From Bathynomus jamesi (lineage: Eukaryota > Arthropoda > Malacostraca > Isopoda > Cirolanidae), in NCBI GenBank assembly GCA_023014485.1, contig JAJOZX010012244.1, forward strand, positions 55,290 through 119,289: a stretch of DNA of 64,000 bases, in the 5' to 3' direction. Shown here piece by piece: positions 31,293 through 39,616 of the stretch (positions are counted from its first letter, which is position 1; each line of letters opens with the position of its first letter). A model generated the notes under the pieces. That model was given only the letters and a program-made list of their open reading frames with translations, made no database searches and was not told where the DNA came from. The translations under genes were made by a program, and so were the position numbers.

Positions 31293-33258
31293 CTGAGTAT
31301 CACACGTTTGGCGGATCCACCAGCAGACCTCAATCAGTTCAGCATCTTGAAAGAAACGGCTCGCCAGGGAAGAGTGTCACATCGCCGTGAAGGACTCCTT
31401 CACGCCACCAAGGCACACTGTTGTCCACTGGGATGGCAAAATGGTCAAGGTCAGTTGATTAAGTTTTCATAGCTATCAATTTAGTAATGAGATTCATGAA
31501 GCATAATGTCAATTAAAAAGAGAACTGAATGTGAACAAAAATAGGTTACTTTACAACCATGAAATTGAAATATATGGCGTGTGTTTCAGAACTTCCTTGG
31601 AACGGCGGAGCACCACCAAGCAATTCTCATCTCCGGGGCTCCTCATTGCACCGAAGGAAAGTTGCTGTCAGTCCCAGCTGTTGCTGATGGCACCAGACTG
31701 TCGCAGGCGCAGGCAATCATACATGCTCTCGAAAATTGGGGATGTGAGGAGAGTGTCATTGGACTCTGCTTCAACACCACTTCCACCAACACGGGGAGGG
31801 TGCAGGGTGCAGTTGTCTGGCTGGAAAACATGCTCGGGCGACCGCTACTCCAGCTGGGATGCCGTCATCACGTCCTAGAGCTTATCGTGGGGGCAGTAGC
31901 CATCACCCTGCTCGGAAGGACTACAGCACCAACTGATCCTTTGTTTCAGCAGTTGAAGAGAAGGTTAGTTCATTTTTTCTGCAAGGTAAAGTTAGGACAC
32001 ACATGATATTCCACTAGTTTATAAAACAGCAAGCCAAACCAGAACTTCAGAGTTTTCTCACACAATTTTCTTGTTTATTATTTTTGAAGATGGGACAAGC
32101 TCGATCTCTCAACCTACTGCAAGCTGCAGGTCGAGAATCTGGCGGTGTGTACGTGGCTAATAGAACTCCGGGATGCGGCAGTCAGCTTCCAGAGCACAGC
32201 TTCTGGTTTCGTCAGAGACGATTACCAGGAAGTGGCAGAGATCACGCTCCTGGTCCTCGGGACACAACCACTCCATGGCACTCACCTCATGCACCCAGGA
32301 GCCTACCACCACGCAAGATGGATGGCTAAAGTTAGTATTTTCAAACAAAAATAATCTAGTGATAAGTTTAAATGTTATTCAAAGATAAACATTTCATTAT
32401 AATGCAAACAAAGTAATTGGTAACAATAAACCTGTCTTACTTACAATGGTGCCTATTCTGTTTCAGGTCATCTACTACACAAAACTGCTGATGTTCAGTA
32501 GGCAGCTGGAGCTCGACACCGAGCTGGTCTGGTCGACAAACTGCACAGGATCGTGGTGTTCATCGCTCTTCTGTACGTACCAGCTTGGTTGGCAGCCCCT
32601 GTAGCAGCTGATGCGCCATTGAATGACCTGGTACTATACCAGCATTTTCTGAGGTATAGGCAGTGGACCGCGAGGTGGCAGAAGCGTCACTGGCAGTGAT
32701 GAGGCGGCACTTCTGGTATCTGAGGCCTCAGACCGTCATCTTCGCTCTATGCAGCAACAAGGTGGATGGCACTGTGAAGCAGTCCCACCTCCCTGTACCC
32801 AAAGACTTCACATACGAGAACGTCTCAGTCGACAAGATGACACTACTCCCCGACCTGATCGACGAGTCCTCCTGGTTCTTATTTGCAGGTCTGAAGATGT
32901 ATGGGTCTTCATGGCTCACCCTGCCAACTGATAAGTGGGACGAGAATGAGGACTTTTGTCATCTGAAGGATGTGATCTCTAATCTCCAGGTCACCAATGA
33001 CATCGCTGAAAGAGGAGTCCAACTGATACAAGACTATGCGAACACAGTCACAAAGGACGAGGCACAGTTGCAGGATCTTCTGCAAGTGGAGGAAAAGAAC
33101 CGGAAAGAGCTCGGTAACTTCAAGAAGTCATCACTCGCCACGATGACATAGCACAGAGGGACAACATTGCAGCCAGTGACGTGTGATAGTGGTCAATACA
33201 ATGCAAAAGTGATTGTTCAAGTTATTGTTTCTTTCTTCCTTATTTGTCTGCTATTTGC

Positions 33259-33629
33259 TGATTTTTTTGAAAAGTATAGGTGATCGTGGTTTTTCCCATT
33301 ATTTGGCACTATACTAGCACATTGGTATTACCTGTATACAGGCACAACTTTTAAACCATTAGTTGTATGACATTGGAAGGCACACCAAACGACTTCTCTC
33401 ATCAAGATGATTCAGAAAACATCCCTACTTAATGGTTTATCTTGATTCAGTAAAGTTAAAAAGTACGCATTTTTTAAAAAAAACTCTTAATTTCAAGGTC
33501 GATGCGAGACCCTTAAATATTGATCAATTTTTGTAAAAATGGTACCAATGTGCTAGTATAGTGCCAAATAATGGGAAAAACTACGATAACCTATACTTTT
33601 AAAAAAAAATTAAAAAGTGGGCCACCCTA
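33259..33629 (-). repeat. Right TIR of family C, itself a foldback
   Basis: Inverted copy of 25,668-26,036, with the same internal inverted segment at both its edges (about 33,267-33,326 and 33,540-33,600). Confidence 0.85.
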
Positions 33630-33710
33630 CTGTACATCCTAGATGAGTGGTTAGGTTGTCATGATATTTTCGTTTAAATTCGTTACTGTAGTTTAAACGA
33701 AAATGACAAG

Positions 33711-33878
33711 TGCAAACTTTTCTGGTTAATTTTGAGGTGTTTTGTACGAAACTGCCATCTGTTTCCTGTGCAAATGTATAGTTTTCAAGATGACGATATC
33801 TTAAAAAGTACGCATTTGCACAGGAAACGGATGGCAGATTCATGCAGAGCACCTCAAAATTGACCAGAAAAGTTTGCT
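33711..33878. repeat. Foldback hairpin, arms about 66 bp
   Basis: GCAAACTTTTCTGGTTAATT and GCCATCTGTTTCCTGTGCAA on the left are matched in reverse complement by TTGCACAGGAAACGGATGGC and AATTGACCAGAAAAGTTTGC on the right, with a loop of about 35 bp. The loop edge holds TTAAAAAGTACGCATTT, a word also present in the family C right TIR at about 33,447. Confidence 0.85.
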
Positions 33879-34077
33879 CAGTAATTATTTATATTAAGGT
33901 CTCCACCAAGTTGACAATACTGGCTGTTATCAAACGTTTCGGCATAATTTTAAGAGTCTAATGGTATATGTTATTATTTGCGCAATTGCGCATTTATAAT
34001 GGGTGCTCTTCCAATTTACCTTAAATTTACCTTAAAGCGCTTCTGCCTCAAGGGTGCGCTGCTCCCACGAAGTCCAC

Positions 34078-34665
34078 TCAGCGCCTCCTGAGGCGGGGCC
34101 ACAACGGGGTCACCACCCTTCTTTTCTCTTGCTCCTGCCATATGATTTGGTCCCCTATTGAATTTGTGGGGGCTGGTCTGGCAGAGGAATACCCTGACAC
34201 TGTGGGTTGGTCGGGTATGTTGGCTAAAAACATGTCCAAGTGTTTTTTAAAAGTATCTACTGGGACTGCACTTATATCTCTAAGGTACTGAGGCAAGGAG
34301 TTAAACAGGCGAGAACCCTGCCTAGAGATACTATTATATTGAAGGGTTTGAATCCTTCTCAGACTGTTTGGTGGGAGGTGATATTTTTTAACTATTCTGC
34401 CAGTTCTTGTTAAGGTGGGCACAATTGGTTCAGTATTGGGGGCAACTAAAAGCCCTTCTAGAATTTTCCAGGTGTAGATTAGGATGTATCTCTCAAACCT
34501 TCTCTCTATGGAATAAAGGTTGAGGCCTCTAAGCCTATCCCAGTAGTTTAATTTGTTTTTACTCACCTGTTGCCCATCAGGTTGTTTAATATACGAGGTA
34601 AAGGTTCTTTGTAGGCCCTCAATTTTTTGCAATTCATTCTGTTTGTGGGGAATTCGGATTAGCAA
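34078..34665 (-). pseudogene. LINE ORF2 C-terminal fragment
   Basis: A 195-residue open frame reads NYWDRLRGLNLYSIERRFER, YILIYTWKILEGLL, LRRIQTLQYNSISRQGSRLF, NSLPQYLRDISAVPVDTFKK and HLDMFLANIPDQPTVSGY. This is the conserved region downstream of the RT domain in a common group of metazoan non-LTR retrotransposons (Jockey/CR1-like side). No RT catalytic block is present, so it is a 3' fragment. It has no stop for 195 residues, which fits a fairly recent insertion. Confidence 0.75.
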
Positions 34666-34671
34666 TAGGTA

Positions 34672-34801
34672 CGTTAGTTAGCCTTATAAGGCTAACTAAC
34701 GAAAATATCACGACAACCTAACCAATCATCAAGGGCGTATAGTTGACCTAACGATTGGTTAGGTTGTCATGATATTTTCGTTAGTTAGCCTTATAAGGCT
34801 A
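34672..34801. repeat. Compound palindrome
   Basis: TTAGTTAGCCTTATAAGGCT followed by AACTAA forms a near-perfect palindrome at 34,672-34,701. A larger inverted pair covers 34,686-34,729 and 34,753-34,801 (GATTGGTTAGGTTGTC onward). The stretch GGTTAGGTTGTCATGATATT onward (34,757-34,781) is also found, identical over 25 bp, at 33,649-33,673. Confidence 0.85.
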
Positions 34802-34841
34802 GTTTCACGGTAGAGCACATATTGGAAGAGCACCTTATAAT

Positions 34842-36260
34842 GTTATAGGCTTTTAAAGAAATTATTTTCTTAACTCTATTTTGGTCATAATTTTGAATGA
34901 CATCATCATAAGTGTATCTACTTCGGTGGAAAAATCACATTTGTCTACAAAAAATGAGGTATGCGGCTAGTATTTTCCATTTTCTCATTAGTTAGTTTTC
35001 CAATATGGCGTGTGAAGGGTGTGAAAAGTATTTTGAAGATGTGCTTATAGATACTAACAATATTGATAATTCTGCTGTAGAAATTTTGTCAAACATGGTG
35101 TTTGTCATCTTTTAAATGTAGAAAGTATAGATCTGAGTATTCCTACGATGAATCCATTGATATTAGGGTTAGGTAAGTTAGGTAGGTTAGGTAGGTTCTC
35201 TAGCAATTTGGACACTGGAATGCATTTTTCTAATAGTATTTGATGTGCACTGTTAAAATCTGGCCTTCATTTTATGGAGAAATAAACCAAAATATGTTAA
35301 AACTTGAAGTCTCATAACTTTTGATTGGTTCATTTCCCCATAAAATGAAGGCCAGATTTGAACAAAGCACATCATACACTACTAGGAAAATGTATTTTGG
35401 CATCAAAATTGGGTGGACACCCTAATGTAAATATTTACCATTTGCTCTCATTATAAAAAAGAGTGGGTCAAAAAACGAATAATTACCTATAATTATATTT
35501 GCTTTTGATATTCTGAGTGCAATGAAACTCATATTATCCCAAATCACACCAAAAAACCAGAAAAATATGTTTTGGTCCAGAAAGGAGAGGGAGCACTAAA
35601 ACGAATAATTACCAAAATGTCTCCTAAATATCCTAGTATAGTTTACGTTCCCCAACTTTGACCATGTAGTTTGTCCCCGCTTTTGCATCAAGGGACGTAA
35701 ACTACACTTCCTCTGGATACTGTACTATCGTACATGTCAGGAAGCGACTAAATATGTACACTCGCCACTTGTTTGTATTTGGGACAATAGTATTTATTTC
35801 GTAATTGTTAAATAATTTGGATGCCAAAATATGATATCGCCGAAAATTTTTGCAGCAAATCCACTGTTACATTTCCAAAACATGAAGCCACTTGGGCCTA
35901 TCAAGTTCTGGTACTATTAAACTGAGTCGATGTTCAGACTTGTTTACAAACGGAAACTTTCATTTTCATTGATTGGCTCATCAACGCATATCCAACTATG
36001 ACTAATAATACCGAGAACCACGAAACCTTGGGCTTAGCACTGTTTATACATACTCAACCACTTTTCAAGAAACTTAGGCCCTACTTATGTATAGGCTAAG
36101 CCTTTGTGTAGGCCTATTGATAAGACCCTATTGTTAATTTAAACTTTGTTTGCTTGGTTTCCTCGACGACTCTTATGCCATTGCGTTGTCGCAGTCACGC
36201 CTCAGACAGGAAAATGAAATAAAGAAAAGAAATTTTTGTAACGACTGTGGACATTGTTTC
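34842..36260. other. No gene; short repeats only
   Basis: About 1.4 kb without coding signal. It contains a foldback (35,209-35,405), a duplicated AAACGAATAATTACC word (about 35,475 and 35,600) and an inverted pair ATAGTTTACGTTCCCC/GGGACGTAAACTA (35,638 and 35,692). Confidence 0.5.
35209..35405. repeat. Foldback hairpin, arms about 65 bp
   Basis: GATGTGCACTGTTAAAATCT and GGCCTTCATTTTATGG on the left pair with CCATAAAATGAAGGCC and AGATTTGAACAAAGCACATC on the right. The design resembles the hairpin at 33,711-33,878. Confidence 0.8.
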
Positions 36261-36261
36261 A

Positions 36262-36268
36262 TTATGAC

Positions 36269-36331
<63 letters not shown>

Positions 36332-36420
36332 TATATATTATATAATATAATATATTATATATATATATATATATATAATATAATATATATATATATATTA
36401 TAATATATATATATATAATT
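36262..36420. repeat. (TA)n microsatellite
   Basis: A long AT tract, partly degenerate (TATAATATAT), directly next to the Penelope-like palindrome. Confidence 0.95.
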
Positions 36421-36504
36421 ATGCGGGTTGCTTCTACAGAGCTTCAATTTAATATTTAGGAGAAATCCAATGACAAGGAGAAATGTAAATGCCATGAAAA
36501 GTCT

Positions 36505-36550
36505 TCTTTATTGCGCAACGTTTCGAGCAATACGCTCATCTTCAGGCTGT
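36505..36550 (-). ncRNA. Hammerhead-ribozyme-like motif, left arm
   Basis: Reverse complement of the motif described at 37,940-37,985. Confidence 0.4.
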
Positions 36551-36909
36551 TTAATAACAATGTGAAATTAAAATCAATATTGAATGAAAAACAAAACAGA
36601 AAATTTCTATAACCTATTCGTAAAGACAAATTTTAAAAGACTGAGAAAAGAGGGTTAAATTCTAAGTTATCAGATTTACATATAAAAATTAAGAAGTTAT
36701 TTTTAAATACATGTAGTAAATGTGAAATTAATACACTGGAAAAATTACCAATAGTACACTGGAACAATGGAGCTATCTACCTTACACAGCAGTATCCGAG
36801 GCCGACTAATTTGAGCAGAGGCAGAGGCAGAGGCAAGGAACGGGAAACACGAAAGATGGCGAGGGAGATAGGGGAAGGAGGGATTATAAGGAATTGGGGA
36901 AGGAGGGGA

Positions 36910-37221
36910 TCATAGCAAATTGAGAGGGACGGACGATGAGTCAACATTCAGACTAGGGGACAATGCTTTAATGAAAAGGGATTCTAAAATTCTTAGTGAG
37001 TTGGGACAAGTATTACAACCAAGAATTTTAAAATTGTCTAAAGTGACATCAATTTTGCATTTAATGCTATGTTCACGAATACTGGAGGCTTCCTTAGTTT
37101 TTAAAATTTTACCTGTTCGGCCACTTATTCCCATATGCGAATAAAATCTAGCCCTGAGAGAGCGAACAGTGCTGCCGATGTAATTCCCAAGGAGACACCT
37201 GGGGCAGGTAAATAACAACAC
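36910..37221 (-). pseudogene. GIY-YIG endonuclease domain of a Penelope-like element (left arm)
   Basis: A 103-residue frame reads FTCPRCLLGNYIGSTVRSLR, ARFYSHMGISGRTGK, ASSIREHSIKC and FKILGCNTCPNSLRILESLF. The YIGST...R...H...R core and the following Ile-Arg-x-His are characteristic of the endonuclease domain that follows the RT in Penelope-like elements. The RT is missing by 5' truncation. The mirrored copy in the right arm (about 37,280-37,570) has a frame change near 37,352 and a lost base near 37,440. Confidence 0.8.
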
Positions 37222-37939
37222 CGCTACGCAACGAGTCAGGGGTTCGATCCTTCGCTGAGAAAAAGCGATGTTGTATATTTATTTACCTGCCCCAGGTGTC
37301 TCCTTGGGAATTACATCGGCAGCACTGTTCGCTCTCTCAGGGCTAGATTTTTTCGCATATGGGAATAAGTGGCCGAACAGGTAAAATTTTAAAAACTAAG
37401 GAAGCCTCCAGTATTCGTGAACATAGCATTAAATGCAAATTGATGTCACTTTAGACAATTTTAAAATTCTTGGTTGTAATACTTGTCCCAACTCACTAAG
37501 AATTTTAGAATCCCTTTTCATTAAAGCATTGTCCCCTAGTCTGAATGTTGACTCATCGTCCGTCCCTCTCAATTTGCTATGATCCCTCCTCCTTCCCAAT
37601 TCCTTATAATCCCTCCTTCCCCTATCTCCCTCGCCATCTTTCGTGTTTCCCGTTCCTTGCCTCTGCCTCTGCCTCTGCTCAAATTAGTCGGCCTCGGATA
37701 CTACTGTGTAAGGTAGATAGCTCCATTGTTCCAGTGTACTATTGGTAATTTTTCCAGTGTATTAATTTCACATTTACTACATGTATTTAAAAATAACTTC
37801 TTAATTTTTATATGTAAATCTGTATAACTTAGAATTTAACCTCTTTTCTCAGTCTTTTAAAATTTGTCTTTACGAATAGGTTATAGAAATTTTCTGTTTT
37901 GTTTTTCATTCAATATTGATTTAATTTCACATTGTTATT

Positions 37940-37985
37940 AAACAGCCTGAAGATGAGCGTATTGCTCGAAACGTTGCGCAATAAA
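37940..37985 (+). ncRNA. Hammerhead-ribozyme-like motif, right arm
   Basis: The sequence CTGAAGA, a stem GAGC-GTATT-GCTC, then GAAAC and the self-complementary TTGCGCAA fits the CUGANGA / stem II / GAAA layout of a hammerhead core. Hammerhead ribozymes are reported in the terminal regions of Penelope-like elements. I cannot fold the flanks here, so stem I and the cleavage site are unproven. Confidence 0.4.
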
Positions 37986-38059
37986 GAAGACTTTTCATGG
38001 CATTTACATTTCTCCTTGTCATTGGATTTCTCCTAAATATTATATATATATATATATAT

Positions 38060-39543
38060 ATAATGAAAATGAAAAGGTTTATTGGCAGACTATAGTCCAT
38101 ATGACAAATATTATTAATACAATGACAGTTCATATACTAAGGATAGAAATATATACAACTGATTAGAAATAATACTGCACTGCAGGGGCGGATTAACATT
38201 TTCTGGGCCTTTGGCTTAGTATGTATGATCGGGCCCTTTTATTCATATACTATAAAAATTTAATTTTCATTGAAGGAGTAATGCATAATAGCGCACAAAA
38301 CAAGAACTACCTAAGGTCAACAATGAAAGACGAAAGGTTGAACTACTTGTCATTAATGCACATCGAGTGGGAGCATTTGCATAAAATTGACTGTCAGGAT
38401 ATTATTAATGAATTCGTAGGCAAAAATGTCGCAAATTACAATTTTAAATATTTTTTTATTATATATGTATTTCAATTTTTATGTATCTCATTTTCCGAAT
38501 AAATACTTTTGTTTGATTGTTTTTTTTTACTTATACACATATTTTTGGCGGGCCCCTAAGACATCCGGGCCTTAGGCTTCAGCTGTGCAGCCTATAGGGC
38601 TATCCGCCACTGCTGCACTGTCGAAGTTAAGTGGAGCTATAGACAGACGTTTTCGTACCAAGAAGTCCATAGCTTAGAGGATAAATGGCAAGACTCATGG
38701 ATAGCTTGGATGATCGGGTTGGTTGATTTTTTAATTCTTTGCATTAGACTGTGTTGAGCACGTCTTGTTACCTCCGGGAAGTTCGGGACATTGCGGGTAG
38801 CAAACATTTGCGAAGCTGAGCATCTCGGGGTTAATTTATGTAAGAGTCTAAAAGACCTGTTATACAGCAAATTTAGGGTTCTGCCAGAACCTTTTTTTAT
38901 AATTCACCCAGAGTTGCTGACCGTATATATTACTGCAGAAAGTACGAAAGAGTGTGTCTTTAGCTTCACTTGTACAGAAACGAAAGTTCCTTATGGACAT
39001 ATTCGCTTTAGCACACAGGCTTCGAGATTGTTTTCTTATATCCGAGTCATCACTCAAGGAGCTGGTAATAGTTTGACCCAAATACTTAAACTCTTGTACA
39101 GTACTTCCCCAATTACTTCACCATTCATTTTAAACCTTATATCAGCTGGCTGATTACAGCTTTTAGGATGAAACTGCATAACCTTAGTTTTTGTAACATT
39201 AAAAAGAATATCATGTTTCTGCGAATACACTTGCAGACATTTAGTAGCCGATCCAGACCTTTAACAGAGGGACTTATTAACACCATATCATCGGCATAAA
39301 CTAAGTTATTTATCCTGGTGTTATCTATACAACATCCTACTGTTGCCTCATTAAGTGAAGCAATTAATCCGTCAAAATACACATTAAACAGCATAGGGGA
39401 GAGCAAGGCCTTGTTTCACCCCGCAAGAGGAGCCAAAACACTCGGATAGTACATTGCCCCACCTAACAGTGAAAGATTGGTGGGAATACCAAATTTCAAT
39501 AAATTTAATATGTACATGGGAACCTTCCTGTCTTCTAGTTTTG

Positions 39544-39550
<7 letters not shown>
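38060..39550 (-). pseudogene. LINE with degenerate RT, minus strand, split by a hAT derivative
   Basis: Reading leftward from about 39,550: WYTNQSFTVRWGNVLSECFG, SCGVKQG, LSPMLFNVYFDGLI, NNLVYADDMVLISPSVKGLD (catalytic Tyr-Ala-Asp-Asp), SDDSDIRKQSRSLCAKAN and LLHKLTPRCSASQMFATRN. Frame changes at about 39,410, 39,200, 39,080 and 38,870 show that it is dead. The 5' part is lost at the (TA)n tract. The 3' tail continues beyond the hAT derivative (38,183-38,612) to about 38,060 and contains ATTGGCAGACTATAGTCC (on the plus strand), which recurs at 42,909-43,032. Confidence 0.75.
38183..38612 (+). mobile_element. Internally deleted hAT derivative keeping the transposase C-terminus
   Basis: A 430 bp insert with ends CAGGGGCGGATTAAC and GGCTATCCGCCACTG, flanked by a perfect 8 bp duplication CTGCACTG (38,175-38,182 and 38,613-38,620). 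A frame at about 38,290-38,430 encodes NKNYLRSTMKDERLNYLSLM and CQDIINEFVGKN, which is the last part of the hAT C-terminal dimerisation region. The rest of the gene is gone. Confidence 0.88.

Positions 39551-39610
<60 letters not shown>
39549..39610. repeat. (AT)n(GT)n microsatellite
   Basis: Compound dinucleotide tract at the left insertion site of hAT 2. A similar (GT)n(AT)n tract lies at 42,848-42,908 beyond it. Confidence 0.95.
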
Positions 39611-39616
39611 AGAGAA

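Larger units (their letters stand above)
26200..33151 (+). pseudogene. Family C transposase-like gene (uncharacterised family), split by family B
   Basis: Exons I can place: about 26,200-26,979; 27,084-27,124 continued at 31,298-31,449; 31,590-31,963; 32,090-32,330; 32,467-33,151. The N-terminal part has KLPTTRQVLQYFFSVIQ, then MARIKTITKLNCEWTLEAL, a KWQKFSDSVDKLWDI helical block and FYLDQRGPQVA. The core reads FTPPRHTVVHWDGKMVK, then GLCFNTTSTNTG, MLGRPLLQLGCRHHVLEL, FVRDDYQEVAEITLLVLGTQ, HPGAYHHARWMAK and finally NDIAERGVQLIQDYANTVTK. Frameshifts lie at about 26,425, 31,380 and 32,500-32,660. The block order Asp-x-Thr-x-x-Asn-Thr-Gly, Cys-x-His-His-x-x-Glu-Leu and Ala-Arg-Trp recalls the Asp, Cys-x2-His and Arg-Trp landmarks of hAT transposases. 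In this copy the first acidic position is Asn (FNTT). Similar uncharacterised proteins are common in invertebrate genomes. A transposase role is inferred from the flanking TIRs. Confidence 0.7.
25668..33629 (+). mobile_element. Family C long-TIR DNA transposon (contains nested family B)
   Basis: About 7.96 kb, bounded by inverted repeats of about 370 bp (25,668-26,036 and 33,259-33,629) that start TAGGGTG and end CACCCTA. The flanks CTGTACGC (25,660-25,667) and CTGTACAT (33,630-33,637) agree at six of eight positions and look like a decayed target duplication. Without the nested family B element the unit is about 3.8 kb and carries one multi-exon gene. It sits directly after the (CAA)n tail of the LINE. 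Confidence 0.85.
33997..34841. mobile_element. Short TIR element enclosing a LINE fragment
   Basis: The word GGTGCTCTTCCAAT at 34,002-34,015 is inverted at 34,821-34,834 (ATTGGAAGAGCACC), each with TTATAAT just outside, giving a candidate unit of about 845 bp. Inside are a LINE 3' coding fragment on the minus strand and a palindromic module. The TIRs are short and I see no clear duplication, so this is tentative. Confidence 0.45.
36451..38041. mobile_element. Penelope-like element 3' ends in head-to-head inverted arrangement
   Basis: Two arms of about 770 bp (36,451-37,220 on the minus strand, 37,275-38,041 on the plus strand) are nearly identical reverse complements around a spacer of about 55 bp. 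Each arm runs from a truncated 5' side (GIY-YIG endonuclease coding region) through a 3' region holding a hammerhead-like core, to the end word ATTTCTCCTAAATATT beside (TA)n. Inverted, 5'-truncated copies are known for Penelope-like elements. The two ends sit in separate (TA)n tracts. Confidence 0.75.

Noticed and set aside
34078..34665. A conserved host protein (195 residues without a stop)
   Set aside because: Its motifs (NLYSIERRFERY, SRQGSRLFNSLP, NIPDQP) are those of the region after RT in LINE elements, and it is enclosed by a small TIR element.
37222..37280. A tRNA gene
   Set aside because: Only a B-box-like word is present. There is no A box, no acceptor stem pairing and too little length.
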